A stretch of DNA of 64,000 nt, from assembly GCF_020740535.1 (NCBI RefSeq), contig NZ_CP082362.1, positions 5,144,501 through 5,208,500 on the forward strand, in the 5' to 3' direction. The DNA comes from Streptomyces profundus. GTDB taxonomy: Bacteria > Actinomycetota > Actinomycetes > Streptomycetales > Streptomycetaceae. The notes under the pieces were generated by a model, which made no database searches, was not told the DNA's origin, and saw nothing but the letters and a program-made list of their open reading frames with translations. Below are positions 34,312-43,731 of the stretch, one piece after another. The position numbers and the translations under genes were made by a program. Every line of letters begins with the position of its first letter. The first letter of the stretch is position 1.

Positions 34312-34602
34312 GTGACGGTGGTGGAGACGGCGTTGCGGCGGCAGGCCGAGCGGTTGCGGGAGCGGGGGTTGCGGTTGGAGAGCACGGAGGCGGCGCGGGC
34401 GCTGTTGGGGAGTGACGCGGCGCAGCCGGCCAGGCTGGGGGCCGAGGTGGACGCGCTGCTTGAGGAGCATGGGCCGCGGCCGGGGGACACGGTGCTCGTC
34501 GACACCTGGGAGGGCGAGCTCAGCTGCCAGCTGCGCCGCGAGGCGGACGCCTCGGCCGAGGCGTCGGCGGAGGGGGAGGGCATGCCCCCGCCGGGTACCT
34601 GA
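34312..34602 (+). CDS. Small hypothetical protein
   Basis: A 96-residue mostly helical, charged protein from GTG 34312: VVETALRRQAERLRERGLRLESTEAARALLGSD, then ARLGAEVDALLEEHGPRPGDTVLVDTWEGELSCQLRREAD. Third codon positions are strongly G/C, supporting coding. The first half could form a coiled coil. No family recognised. It precedes the RHH/PIN-like pair by 45 bp. Confidence 0.55.
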   Translation: MTVVETALRRQAERLRERGLRLESTEAARALLGSDAAQPARLGAEVDALLEEHGPRPGDTVLVDTWEGELSCQLRREADASAEASAEGEGMPPPGT

Positions 34603-34647
34603 CGTCAGCCTCTGGCCGGCGAGGCCACGCCGTGGTACTACTGAAGT

Positions 34648-34875
34648 ATGACCATGCGGAAAACGGCGATCTCGCTGCCCGAGGATCAGCTGATGCGGCT
34701 CAAGGCGGCCGAGGCCGCCGGCCGGATTCCCAGCGTCTCCGGGCATATCCAGGAGCTGCTCCGCCGCGAGGAGGAGACCGCCGAGGTGGACGAGACGCTG
34801 CGGCGTCTCTTCGGTGATCTGCCCCCCGGCGACGAGCATCAGAAGTGGGCCGACCGCGCCCTCGGCGTCGCGTGA
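34648..34875 (+). CDS. Ribbon-helix-helix antitoxin-like protein
   Basis: A 75-residue protein. RKTAISLPEDQLMRLKAAEAAGRIPSVSGHIQELLRREEE is the ribbon (KTAISLP) plus two-helix pattern of CopG/VapB-type antitoxins. The acidic tail (TAEVDETLRRLFGDLPPGDEHQKWADRAL) would bind the toxin. Its stop overlaps the GTG of the PIN-like gene (GTGA), a classic antitoxin-toxin arrangement. It likely represses its own promoter, with the region at 34603-34647 as the candidate operator. Confidence 0.82.
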   Translation: MTMRKTAISLPEDQLMRLKAAEAAGRIPSVSGHIQELLRREEETAEVDETLRRLFGDLPPGDEHQKWADRALGVA

Positions 34876-35309
34876 CGGGGGAGAGTGAAGGAACCGGCGG
34901 AGACGGAGCGGGCGGCGCCACCATAGGGGGACGGATCCTGGACACCACGGCGCTGGTCGCCGCGGCCCAGGGCAGCCGCTATATGCGGGCGCTGCTCAGC
35001 ACGGCCCACCGCCAGGTGATCCCGCTGCTGGCGCCGGCCACCTGCGTCGCCGACGCCTCGGCCGATCTGCATCCGCACGGCCGTGACGCGCTGACCGCGA
35101 TCATGCGCTTCCCGCTGGTCGCCTTCGCGCCGCTGGACGAGGCGCACGCCGTCGGCTCCGGCATTCTGCGTTCCGCGCACCGCCCGGCCGCGACCACGCC
35201 CGGGCATGTGGCCTATCTGGCCGCCGCCAGGCAGTGGCCGGTGATCACGGCCAGCCCGGAGCCGCTGCGCACCCTCTATCCCGCCATCGAGGTCGAACTG
35301 CTGCCCTGA
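34872..35309 (+). CDS. PIN-like toxin-type protein
   Basis: A 145-residue protein from GTG 34872. After a Gly-rich start, GRILDTTALVAAAQGSRYMRALL at about 21-43 matches the first strand of PIN/VapC nucleases with the first catalytic Asp. VIPLLAPATCVADASADL and a late strand WPVITASPEPLRTLYP follow in order. The middle and C-terminal acidic residues expected in active VapC (the Glu of the second helix and the Asp pair before the last strand, usually TADP) are changed: here TASP. The RNase activity may thus be weak or lost. Coupled to the RHH antitoxin. Confidence 0.75.
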   Translation: MTGESEGTGGDGAGGATIGGRILDTTALVAAAQGSRYMRALLSTAHRQVIPLLAPATCVADASADLHPHGRDALTAIMRFPLVAFAPLDEAHAVGSGILRSAHRPAATTPGHVAYLAAARQWPVITASPEPLRTLYPAIEVELLP

Positions 35310-35640
35310 GTCCGGGCGTTCAGTCCCGCCCGCGAGCCACCGCGGGCGGGTGACAGGCGTGCTCCCGCGTCCGCGGCCCGCTCCTCCCCGGCGGTCCGTG
35401 ACGAGTGGGCCGCCCGGGGATCGGGGGCCGTCGCGTGACCGGGAGGGGGTCGGCGCGTTGGTCAGGGCAGGCCGCCGGGCGATGTCGGACGAGCATCGGC
35501 CGGCGGCGGGCCCGGTGGCGTCGACTCCCCACGGCTGAGCCGTTCCCCACGGCATCGCCGTCGACCGCCGCCGCGCGCCCAGTTCATCCGACCCCCACCC
35601 TGCGTCGCCCGCGTCCCCGGGCCGGCGAACGGAGAGCCCC
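35310..35640. other. Intergenic region with a terminator hairpin
   Basis: A 330-bp gap. A perfect 10-bp hairpin (CCCGCCCGCG at 35325-35334 with its complement at 35341-35350, 6-base loop) ends the toxin-antitoxin unit. The remainder is GC-rich; I see no gene or clear operator in it. Confidence 0.7.
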
Positions 35641-37032
35641 GTGCGAATGACCGACATCCAGCGTTGCGAGATCCGGCCCGGGCGCCTCGTGGAGTGGACG
35701 TTGGCGGCGACGACCGTCGAGGCCGCGTGCGGTCTGCCGGAGGATCCGCGACCACCGTCCTATGTTCAGGAGTTCCATCTGCGGTCGGCCCGCTCGGTCC
35801 GCGACCAAGGGCTGTCCGTGCCGAACTGGCTCGGCACCGCGTTCGACCTGCCGGGCCGGGTGGACATCGGAGTCCTGGAAGCGGCGCTCCACGCCTGGAC
35901 GCTGCGCCACGAGACGCTGCGCAGCGGGTTCCGCTGGGTCGGCGACGAGGTGCGTCGCTTCACCCTGGACGCCGGCGCGGTGGCGCTGGAGAGGGCGGAC
36001 GTCGGGGAGTTCACGGACGGCGCGGCGCTCGCGCGCCATCTGGAACGGCGCTTCGACCGCACGGCGGACGCGCTCGTCTGGCCGAACTTCCTCTTCAGTG
36101 CGGTGGTCCGGGAGGAGGGCAGCAGCGTCCTCCTGGCGTTCGACCACAGCAACGTGGACGCGGGCTCGATCTACCGCATCCCGGCGGAGATCCACGAGCT
36201 GTACGCGGCGGAGCTCGCCGGGCGGGCCGCCCGACTGCCGTCCGCCGCCAGCTATGTCGACTTCTGCGCCGACGAGCGCGGTCGGGCCGACGCGATCGAC
36301 GGCGGCCATCCGACGGTGGCGCGGTGGCGGGAGTTCATCCGGCGGTGCGGGGGCGCGATGCCGCCGTTCCCCGTCGATCTGGGCATCGACCAGGACGGGC
36401 CGATGCCGCCGCAGCGGTTTCTCTCCGAGCCGCTGGTCGGCGACGCGGAGGCGGTGGCGTTCGAGGCGTACTGCCGGCCCTACGGCGGCAGTCTGGTCGG
36501 GGTGCTGGCCGCCACCGCGCTGATCCTGCGCGATCTCGGCGAGGCGGAGGTGTATCGCACCATCGTGCCGTTCCACACCCGGACGAGGTCGCACTGGGCG
36601 GACTCGGTCGGCTGGTTCGTGGGCGGGGTGCCGATCGAGGTGCCGGTGGCGGCGGCCACGGATCTGCGCGGGGCGTTGGAGACGGTGCGCGCGCAGCTGC
36701 GGACGAACCGGCCGTTGGCGCGGGTGCCGATCGCCCGGGCGATCGCGCTGCTGGGGCCCGACTTCCAGCGGGCTTCGCCCGATCCGTGCTCCTTCGTCTC
36801 GTTCGCCGACACCCGGGACATGCCGCTCTCCGCGCACTGGGCGGAGCTGCGGGCCTATGGGCTGGTCCGGGTCTCCTACGGTTCCCAGGTGTGCGTGTGG
36901 GTGTCCAGGCTGCACGAGGGCCTGCGGTTCGCCTCGCGGTTCCCCGACACCGATGTGGCCCACAAGAACCTGCGCCGCTACGCGGAGGCACTACGGGAGC
37001 TGATCGCCTCGGTCGCCGGGCGGGAGACGTGA
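35641..37032 (+). CDS. Stand-alone NRPS condensation-domain-like protein
   Basis: A 463-residue protein with a condensation-domain layout. After a 45-residue lead, PSYVQEFHLRSA and TAFDLPGRVDIGVLEAALHAWTLRHETLRSGFRW match motifs C1-C2. The active-site region reads LLAFDHSNVDAGS, in which the usual HHxxxDG appears as DHSNVDA: the catalytic second His and the Asp are kept, the first His and Gly are not. RTIVPFHTRTRSHWADSVGWFVGGVPIEV matches C5. No carrier or adenylation domain is attached or nearby. Such free-standing proteins make amide or ester bonds onto carrier-bound or free partners. GTG 35641 follows GGAGAG. Substrate unknown. Confidence 0.85.
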   Translation: MRMTDIQRCEIRPGRLVEWTLAATTVEAACGLPEDPRPPSYVQEFHLRSARSVRDQGLSVPNWLGTAFDLPGRVDIGVLEAALHAWTLRHETLRSGFRWVGDEVRRFTLDAGAVALERADVGEFTDGAALARHLERRFDRTADALVWPNFLFSAVVREEGSSVLLAFDHSNVDAGSIYRIPAEIHELYAAELAGRAARLPSAASYVDFCADERGRADAIDGGHPTVARWREFIRRCGGAMPPFPVDLGIDQDGPMPPQRFLSEPLVGDAEAVAFEAYCRPYGGSLVGVLAATALILRDLGEAEVYRTIVPFHTRTRSHWADSVGWFVGGVPIEVPVAAATDLRGALETVRAQLRTNRPLARVPIARAIALLGPDFQRASPDPCSFVSFADTRDMPLSAHWAELRAYGLVRVSYGSQVCVWVSRLHEGLRFASRFPDTDVAHKNLRRYAEALRELIASVAGRET

Positions 37033-37377
37033 GCCTCCGGCGGCAGACGCGACGCCCCCGGCGCTTGCGCGTTCGGTGGGGTTCGGATGTCTCGGGTGTC
37101 TGTGTGGTGGCGTGCCTGGTGCGGGATGGGCATCCCGGGCCCGCCCGTCTGTCGGGAGATGGGTGGGCCTCCGGCGGCGTCTGGTGGGATTCGGACGCTC
37201 CCGGCGCCTGCGCGCCTGCGCGCCTGCGCGCTCGGCGAGAGACGGACGTCCCCCGACACTTGGGCGCCTCCCCCCGGTGAGGGGACGCCCCGCGCCTGAG
37301 CCGCCCGCGCCCCCGGCCCGTCGCGGGCCGGGGGCGCGGGCGGCTCGGCGGCGCCGCTCAGCGGCGGCGGTGCCGCC
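37033..37377. repeat. Convergent intergenic tract: decayed repeats and bidirectional terminator
   Basis: No gene is supported. GCGCCTGC occurs three times in tandem (37204-37227). A longer unit with CTCCGGCGGC and TTCGGA recurs degenerately at about 37036 and 37149. A perfect hairpin of about 23 bp with a 3-base loop (37299-37347, arms containing CCGCCCGCGCCCCCGG) terminates both converging units. Confidence 0.8.
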
Positions 37378-38535
37378 TCAGCGGGTGCCGAAGGCGTAGA
37401 CCGTGGTGGAACGGTAGGTCTCGCCCGGGCGCAGCGTGGTGCTGGGGAAGTCGGGCTGGTTGGGGGAGTCGGGGAAGTGCTGGGTCTCCAGGCAGAGGCC
37501 GTCGCCCTGGCGGTAGGCGCGGCCCGAGGTGCCGACCAGCGTGCCGTCCAGGAAGTTGCCGCTGTAGAACTGGACGCCGGGCTCGGTGGTGGAGACGGTC
37601 ATCAGCCGGCCCGAGCCGCGTTCGTAGACCTGGGCGATCCGCTCGGGCCGCGCGGTGCCGCCCTTGTCCAGCACGAAGTTGTGGTCGAACCCCTGGCCGT
37701 AGAGGATCTGCTGGTGGCTCTCCCTGATGTCCTCGCCGATGGTCTTGCCCCGGCGGAAGTCGAACGGGGTGCCGCCGACGGAGGCCAACTCCCCGGTGGG
37801 GATGAGGGTTTCGTCCACGGGGGTGAAGCGGCCGGCGTTGAGGCTCAGCTTGTGGTCGTAGATGCCGCCGCTGCCCTCGCCCGCCAGGTTGAAGTAGGTG
37901 TGGTTGGTGAGGTTGAGCACGGTCGGCGCGTCGGTGGTCGCCGTGTACTCGATGCGGAACGCGCCCTCGTCGGTGAGCGTGTACGCGACGGTGACATCCA
38001 GCTCGCCCGGGTAGCCCATCTCGCCGTCGGGGCTGGTGTAGTGGAGGGTCAGCCCCGACCTGCCGTGCGGGGTGACGTCCCAGACCCGCTTGTCGTAGCC
38101 GGTCGTGCCGCCGTGCAGGCTGTTGGGCCCGTCGTTGACCGGCACCTGGTGCTCGGTGCCGTCCAGGGTGAACCGGCCGGCGGCTATCCGGTTGCCGTAG
38201 CGGCCGATCAGCGCGCCCATGTAGGGGGAGTCGCCCAGATAGGGCCCCAGCTCGCCGAAGCCCAGCGAGACATTGGCCAACTCGCCGTCCCGGTCCGGGA
38301 CTTCGAGGCTCTGCACGATCCCGCCGAAGTTCAGCACGCCGAGTCGGACACCGCCGGCCGAGAGGGTCCACCGCTGGATCTCGGTGCCGTCGGCCAGCCG
38401 GCCGAACGTTTCCGCACGGGGCGGCTCACCGCCGTGCGCACCGCCGGGCTCACTGGCGGAGGCGCGGCCCACCGTGGCGGCGGTCAACCCGGCCGCCGCG
38501 GCCGAGGCGATCACGGCTCGTCGAGAGGTGGTCAT
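37378..38535 (-). CDS. galM: Secreted aldose 1-epimerase (mutarotase)
   Basis: A 385-residue protein from ATG 38535 after AAGGAGACACC. The signal TTSRRAVIASAAAAGLTAATVGRASA is twin-arginine-like, so the enzyme acts outside the membrane. The beta-sandwich epimerase has the family Arg in GRYGNRIAAGRF, the catalytic His in LTNHTYFNLAG, another His in DHNFVLD and Glu in STTEPGVQFYSGNF. It interconverts alpha and beta anomers of aldoses, supplying the anomer the importer binds. Last gene of a seven-gene minus-strand sugar operon. Confidence 0.93.
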   Translation of the reverse strand: MTTSRRAVIASAAAAGLTAATVGRASASEPGGAHGGEPPRAETFGRLADGTEIQRWTLSAGGVRLGVLNFGGIVQSLEVPDRDGELANVSLGFGELGPYLGDSPYMGALIGRYGNRIAAGRFTLDGTEHQVPVNDGPNSLHGGTTGYDKRVWDVTPHGRSGLTLHYTSPDGEMGYPGELDVTVAYTLTDEGAFRIEYTATTDAPTVLNLTNHTYFNLAGEGSGGIYDHKLSLNAGRFTPVDETLIPTGELASVGGTPFDFRRGKTIGEDIRESHQQILYGQGFDHNFVLDKGGTARPERIAQVYERGSGRLMTVSTTEPGVQFYSGNFLDGTLVGTSGRAYRQGDGLCLETQHFPDSPNQPDFPSTTLRPGETYRSTTVYAFGTR

Positions 38536-38647
38536 CGAAGGTGTCTCCTTCTGATCGTCTGCCGAAGGTATGACTGACTGTCTGTCCCGTTTGGTGCGGT
38601 TGAACGATTCTTCCAAGGTTTCCCGGGCTCCCCGGCCGGGGCGCCGC

Positions 38648-39877
38648 TCAGGAGCTGGCTCTGCGTTTGTTCCACACGTCGAAGCCGACGGCGGCCAGCA
38701 GCACCAGGCCCTTGATCACCTGTTGCCAGTCCTGACTGATACCGACCAGCGACATCCCGTTGTTGAGCACGCCCAACACCAGTCCGCCGATCACGGCGCC
38801 CAGCACGGTGCCTACCCCACCGCTCATCGACGCACCGCCGATGAACGCCGCCGCGATGGCCTCCAGTTCGAAGAGGTTGCCGGCGCCCGGCGTGCCCGCG
38901 TTGAGCCGGGACGCGTAGACGCAGCCGGCCAGCGCGGCGAGCACGCCCATGTTGACGAAGACCAGCAGGGTGACGCGCTTGTCCTTGACCCCGGACAGCT
39001 GCGCGGCGGCCCGGTTGCCGCCCAGCGCGTAGATGTGCCGGCCGACCACCGCGTTCCGCATCACGAAGCCCAGCGCCACCAGCAGCCCGCCCAGGATCAG
39101 CAGCACCACCGGCACACCCCGGTAGCTGGCCAGGGTGAGGGTGAACGCCAGCACCGCAGCCACGATCGCGGCGCACTTGAGGACGAACATCTGGAACGGC
39201 AGCACATGCAGTTCGTAGGCGCGCGCCTGCTGCCGGGCGCGCCACTCCTGGAAGAGCGCGACCGCGCAGACCAACACGCCCAACAGGATGGTCAGATTGT
39301 GGTAGTTGGTGTTCGGGCCGACCTCGGGGAGGAACCCCTGGCTGAGGTCCTGGAACCCCTCGGGGAACGGGGCCACCGACTGGCCGTCCAGCAGGATCTG
39401 GGTGGCGCCCCGGAAGAGCAGCATCCCGGCGAGCGTGACGATGAAGGACGGGATGCCGACATAGGCGATCCAGAACCCCTGCCAGGCGCCGACCACCGCC
39501 CCGATCAGCAGCGAGGCGAGGAGCGCCAGCTGCCAGGGAATGTCGTGGTCGACCATCATCACCGCTGCTGCGGCCCCGGTGAACGCGGCCAACGACCCCA
39601 CGGACAGATCGATATGGCCATTGATGATCACGATCATCATGCCGATGGCCAGAATCAGAATGTAACTATTCTGAAGCAGGATATTAGTGACATTGCGGGG
39701 CAACAGCATGTCGCCCTCGCTCCACACCTGGAAGAGCCCGAGCAGCAGCACCAGTGCGATCAACATGCCGTACTGCCGCATATTGCTGCGCAGCGCGGCG
39801 AGCAACTGGGCGGCCACCGCCCTGGGCCCGCCGGTGTCCCTGTCGGGCGTGTCCTTTTCGAGCGTGGTCCGGCTCAT
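38648..39877 (-). CDS. mmsB: Multiple-monosaccharide ABC permease (GguB/MmsB type)
   Basis: A 409-residue permease of the CUT2 (ribose/xylose) class. It has the long version typical of GguB (extra loop WRARQQARAYELHVLPFQMFVLKCAA near the centre) and about ten membrane segments. Family marks are NVTNILLQNSYILILAIGMMIVIINGHIDLSVGSL near 63-97 and GGNRAAAQLSGV near 280. It starts one base after the ATPase stop, so coupled. Partner genes are the ATPase at 39879 and binding protein at 41509. Transports aldoses such as arabinose, xylose or galactose. Confidence 0.93.
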   Translation of the reverse strand: MSRTTLEKDTPDRDTGGPRAVAAQLLAALRSNMRQYGMLIALVLLLGLFQVWSEGDMLLPRNVTNILLQNSYILILAIGMMIVIINGHIDLSVGSLAAFTGAAAAVMMVDHDIPWQLALLASLLIGAVVGAWQGFWIAYVGIPSFIVTLAGMLLFRGATQILLDGQSVAPFPEGFQDLSQGFLPEVGPNTNYHNLTILLGVLVCAVALFQEWRARQQARAYELHVLPFQMFVLKCAAIVAAVLAFTLTLASYRGVPVVLLILGGLLVALGFVMRNAVVGRHIYALGGNRAAAQLSGVKDKRVTLLVFVNMGVLAALAGCVYASRLNAGTPGAGNLFELEAIAAAFIGGASMSGGVGTVLGAVIGGLVLGVLNNGMSLVGISQDWQQVIKGLVLLAAVGFDVWNKRRASS

Positions 39878-39878
39878 C

Positions 39879-41477
39879 TCAGCCCTCCCCGGATTCGTCC
39901 GCTATCCCGGATACCTCCGGGAGTTCGGTCCGTGTCATCAGCCGCATCAGGCCCTCCTGGGTGGCCTCCGCCCGGTCCAGCACCCCGGTCAGCCGGCCGA
40001 ACGCCATGGTGGCGATCCGGTCGCAGAGGCCGAGCAGCTCGGAGAGCTCCGACGAGATGACCACCACCGCCTTGCCCCGCGCGGCGAGTTGGTCGATCAC
40101 TGCGTAGATCTCGGACTTGGCGCCGACGTCGATGCCCCGGGTGGGCTCGTCGAGGATCAGCACCTGCGGTTCGGCGTTGATCCACTGGCTGAGCACCACC
40201 TTCTGCTGGTTGCCGCCACTGAGCCGGCCGACCTGTTCGAAGACGGTCGGGGCCTTGATGTTCATCGACGTTCGGAACCGCTCGGCGACCTGCCGCTCGC
40301 CGTGCGCGTCCACCAGGCCGCGCCGCGCCATCCGGGGCAGCGCGGCCAGCGAGATGTTGCGGGAGATGTTGTCGATCAGGTTGAGGCCAAAGGTCTTGCG
40401 GTCCTCCGTGACATACGCGATGCCGTGCCCGACCGCCTCCGCCACCGTGCGGGTGGAGATCTCCCGGCCGTGCAGCTCGACGGAGCCCCGTTCGTAACGG
40501 CCCCAGGAGCGTCCGAAGACGCTCATCGCCAACTCCGTGCGCCCCGCGCCCATCAGCCCGGCGATGCCCAGGATCTCCCCGTGCCGCACTTCGAGGGAGA
40601 CCGAGTCGACGACCTTCCGGCCGGTGTCCACCGGATGCCGCACCGTCCAGTCCCGCACGGTCAACGCGACCCGCCCGGCCAGCTCGCCGGTGTAGGGCGT
40701 GCGGTCGGGGAAGTACTGGTCCAGCTCGCGGCCGACCATCCGTTCGATCAGCTGGTCCTCCGAGACCCGCGAGGGCTCGCCCGGCTGCTCCCGCACGGTC
40801 AGCGTGTCGATGGACCTGCCGTCCCTGATCACGGTCACCGAGTCGGCGACCTGCCGCACCTCGTTCAGCTTGTGCGAGATCAGGATGCAGGAGATGCCCT
40901 GCGCCCTGAACTCCCCGATCAGCTCCAGCAGTTTGCGGCTGTCCTCGTCGTTGAGCGCGGCCGTCGGCTCGTCCAGGATCAACAGTTTGACGCGTTTGGC
41001 CAGGGCCTTGGCGATCTCCACCAACTGCTGCTTGCCCACGCCCAGTTCGGAGATCCTGGTGCCGGGCCGCTCGTCGCCGAGGTTGACCCGGCGCAGCAGC
41101 CGTTCCGTCTCCACCAGGGTGTTCGACCAGCTGATCACGCCGCGCCTCGCGCGCTCGTTGCCCAGGAAGATGTTCTCCGCGATGGACAACTGCGGTATCA
41201 GCGCCAACTCCTGATGGATGATCACGATGCCGCGCGCCTCGCTGGCCCGGATGTCACGGAAGGCGCACGGCTCCCCGTCGAAGCGGATCTCGCCGCCGTA
41301 GGAGCCGTGCGGGTGCACCCCGCTGAGCACCTTCATCAGGGTCGACTTGCCGGCGCCGTTCTCGCCGCAGATCGCGTGCACCTCGCCGGTGCGCACGGAG
41401 ATGTCGACGCCGTCCAGGGCCTTGACGCCGGGGAAGCTCTTGGTGATGCCGCGCATTTCCAGCACATGTGGTGGCAT
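39879..41477 (-). CDS. mmsA: Multiple-monosaccharide ABC transporter ATP-binding protein (GguA/MmsA type)
   Basis: A 532-residue double ATPase. First domain: Walker [10 protein letters not shown] near 38, Walker [14 protein letters not shown]. The second domain has degenerate Walker A (GLMGAGRTE), signature [10 protein letters not shown] and Walker [13 protein letters not shown], the usual pattern in CUT2 ATPases. ATG 41477 follows GGAGGTACACG. It powers uptake with the GguB permease and ChvE-type binding protein that flank it in the operon. Confidence 0.94.
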   Translation of the reverse strand: MPPHVLEMRGITKSFPGVKALDGVDISVRTGEVHAICGENGAGKSTLMKVLSGVHPHGSYGGEIRFDGEPCAFRDIRASEARGIVIIHQELALIPQLSIAENIFLGNERARRGVISWSNTLVETERLLRRVNLGDERPGTRISELGVGKQQLVEIAKALAKRVKLLILDEPTAALNDEDSRKLLELIGEFRAQGISCILISHKLNEVRQVADSVTVIRDGRSIDTLTVREQPGEPSRVSEDQLIERMVGRELDQYFPDRTPYTGELAGRVALTVRDWTVRHPVDTGRKVVDSVSLEVRHGEILGIAGLMGAGRTELAMSVFGRSWGRYERGSVELHGREISTRTVAEAVGHGIAYVTEDRKTFGLNLIDNISRNISLAALPRMARRGLVDAHGERQVAERFRTSMNIKAPTVFEQVGRLSGGNQQKVVLSQWINAEPQVLILDEPTRGIDVGAKSEIYAVIDQLAARGKAVVVISSELSELLGLCDRIATMAFGRLTGVLDRAEATQEGLMRLMTRTELPEVSGIADESGEG

Positions 41478-41508
41478 GGCGTGTACCTCCTCTGCCCAAC
41501 TCCCCGGA

Positions 41509-42615
41509 TCAGCCGGTCACCTGCGCCTCGGAGTAGTAGCCCTCGTCGATCAGCAACTGGTAGTTGTCCGCGTCGACGCTCACCGGCTCCAGCAGATAGG
41601 CGGGGACCACCTTCACGCCGTTGTCGTAGGTCTCGGTGTCGTTGAACTCGGGCTCCTCGCCGGCCAGCAGCGCCTCGCCCATCGCCACCGCCTGCCGGGC
41701 CAGCTCCCTGGTGTCCTTGTAGACCGTCTGCGTCTGCTCGCCGGCCACGATCGACTTCACCGAGGCCAACTCGGCGTCCTGGCCGGTGACCACGGGGAAC
41801 GGCGTGTCGCCCGAGCCGTAGCCGACGCTCTTGAGCGCGGAGAGCACCCCGATGGAGATCCCGTCGTAGGGCGACAGCACCGCGTCCACCGGCTCGCCCC
41901 GGTAGTGCGCGGTCAGCAGGTCGTCCATCCGGTTCTGCGCGGTGCCGCCGTCCCAGCGGTCGGTGGTGACATCGCTCAGCCCCGTCTGGCCGCTGCGGAC
42001 GGTGAGTTGACCGCTCTCCAGATACGGGCCGAGGACGCCGGTGGCGCCCTCGAAGAAGTAGCGGGTGTTGTTGTCGTCGGGGGAGCCGGCGAACAGCTCG
42101 ATGTTGAACGCGTCGTCGGGGTTCTCGTCCAGGGCGAGCGCGTCCACGATGTACTGGCCCTGGAGCTCGCCCACCCTGGCGTTGTCGAAGGTGGCGTAGG
42201 CGTCCACGTTCTCCGTGTTCATCAGCAGCCGGTCGTAGGCGACCACCGGGATGTCGGCGTCGGCGGCCTGCTGGAGCACGTTGCTGAGGGACGACCCGTC
42301 GATGGCGGCCACCACCAGCAGGTCATGACCTCGGGCGATCATGTTCTCGATCTGGGATATCTGGTTCTCCACCCGGTTCTCGCCGTACTGGAGGTCCGTC
42401 TCGTAGCCGGCCTCCTCGAAGAGCGAGACCATGTTGTCGCCGTCGGCTATCCAACGTTCCGACGACTTGGTGGGCATCGCGATGCCGACGGTGCCGCCCT
42501 CGGCGTCGGCATCGCGGCCACCGCCGTCGTCCGAGTCCTGACCGCAGGCGGTCAGGGCAAGGGCGAGGGCGGCGGCCGACGCGAGAGTGCGGGTCGCGGC
42601 TCGGGCACGAGACAT
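41509..42615 (-). CDS. chvE: Sugar-binding lipoprotein, ChvE type
   Basis: A 368-residue CUT2 binding protein. The signal peptide ends in lipobox LTAC (Cys24). Mature landmarks are [58 protein letters not shown] and [21 protein letters not shown], close to the ChvE/multiple-monosaccharide type. Ligands of ChvE include arabinose, galactose, glucose and xylose. Second-to-last binding step is inference. It begins 6 bp after the U32-like gene. Confidence 0.92.
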   Translation of the reverse strand: MSRARAATRTLASAAALALALTACGQDSDDGGGRDADAEGGTVGIAMPTKSSERWIADGDNMVSLFEEAGYETDLQYGENRVENQISQIENMIARGHDLLVVAAIDGSSLSNVLQQAADADIPVVAYDRLLMNTENVDAYATFDNARVGELQGQYIVDALALDENPDDAFNIELFAGSPDDNNTRYFFEGATGVLGPYLESGQLTVRSGQTGLSDVTTDRWDGGTAQNRMDDLLTAHYRGEPVDAVLSPYDGISIGVLSALKSVGYGSGDTPFPVVTGQDAELASVKSIVAGEQTQTVYKDTRELARQAVAMGEALLAGEEPEFNDTETYDNGVKVVPAYLLEPVSVDADNYQLLIDEGYYSEAQVTG

Positions 42616-42621
42616 GGAAGG

Positions 42622-43731
42622 TCACGTCCTTTCGACGGATGGCGCCTCTTCTGCTGTGCTGGTGCTGCCGTTCGCGGCCTGGCCGGGAACGGCCGTGCTG
42701 GAGGTGGTTCCGGTGGTTCCCGCGTCGCCGTCGTGGGGAAAGCGACGCAACTGGCCGGGCAGCCGGGAGCCGAGCGGCGACATGCCGCCGTCGGCGCCGA
42801 GCCTGGCCAGCAGATCGAGGGCGAGCCGCCCGCGGCGGACCCGCTCCCGTGCGGTGGCGAGCGTGACATCCCGCAGATGCGCCCCGTACGGGTAGATCGA
42901 AGGGGCCTTGCTGAGCCCGAACTTGAGGTAGATCGGCGCCCCGCGCCCGATCAGCTCGGCGATCTCGTGCATCCGCACATAGCCGCCGAGGTCGTCGGGG
43001 GCCTCCAGATAGAAGTCCAGCGGCACCCGGCTGACCCGGCGGATCTCGGCCAGATGCTCAAGGGTGAGATCCGAGGGGACGTTCACCGAGTCGGCGCCGA
43101 GACGCTCGTGCACGGAGACGGAGACCGGGTTCACCGGGCCGATCAACGCCGACACCTTGAACGTGGTGTCGGCCGGCAACACCCCGTCGGCGCGCAGCTG
43201 GTGCAGCACCCAGAGCACCCCCTCGTCGGCCACCAGCAGGCAGCGCACGCCGAGCCGGGAGGCGCGGATCGCGTCCTCCACGCAGCCGGCGACCGCGCGC
43301 TGACCCCGGGCGCGCAGCCCGGCGCCGCCGGACGAGGTGCGGGTGCCGGCGCCGATGTCCCAGGTGCCGCGCGGCCCGGTGAACAGGCACAGCTCGACGC
43401 CGGCCGTGGCGCAGGCGTCCACCATCTCGGTGATCTCGGCGTCGGTCAGCATCCAGATGCCGCTGCCCTGACTGATCCGGTGGATCGGCACGGACAGCCG
43501 CTCGGCCTCGGCCAGCACCGTGTGCAGCGCCTCGGGGCCCTCGACGGACGGGATCTCGGTGCGCCACGTGCCGCCGTCGGGGAAGGCGTGCGGGGAGGTC
43601 TCGGACGGGAGGTCGGCGGACGGGGCGTAGCCGAGCGCGGCGAGTGCGGCGTCGCCGGGGCGGCGGACGGAGGATGCGGCGGGGTCAGACACGATGCTCC
43701 AGAGGTGCGTTTCGTTCGGCATTTCGATCAT
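42622..43731 (-). CDS. U32-peptidase-like TIM-barrel protein in the sugar operon
   Basis: A 369-residue protein. The central region AGVELCLFTGPRGTWDIGAGTR, CVEDAIRASRLGVRCLLVADEGVLWVLHQLRADGVLP, GADSVNVPSDLTLEHLAEIRR and PLDFYLEAPDDLGGYVRMHEIAELI follows the strand order of a TIM barrel and resembles U32-family proteins, but the Cys residues typical of active U32 members are not visible. The last 50 residues are a disordered Thr/Ser/Ala tail. Annotators often label such genes U32 peptidase; a sugar-acid role is more likely from context. Starts at 43731 or 43722; operator D overlaps the start region. Confidence 0.65.
   Translation of the reverse strand: MIEMPNETHLWSIVSDPAASSVRRPGDAALAALGYAPSADLPSETSPHAFPDGGTWRTEIPSVEGPEALHTVLAEAERLSVPIHRISQGSGIWMLTDAEITEMVDACATAGVELCLFTGPRGTWDIGAGTRTSSGGAGLRARGQRAVAGCVEDAIRASRLGVRCLLVADEGVLWVLHQLRADGVLPADTTFKVSALIGPVNPVSVSVHERLGADSVNVPSDLTLEHLAEIRRVSRVPLDFYLEAPDDLGGYVRMHEIAELIGRGAPIYLKFGLSKAPSIYPYGAHLRDVTLATARERVRRGRLALDLLARLGADGGMSPLGSRLPGQLRRFPHDGDAGTTGTTSSTAVPGQAANGSTSTAEEAPSVERT

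Noticed and set aside
35641..37032. A biosynthetic gene cluster around the condensation-type protein
   Set aside because: No adenylation, carrier, thioesterase or tailoring gene lies within several kilobases.
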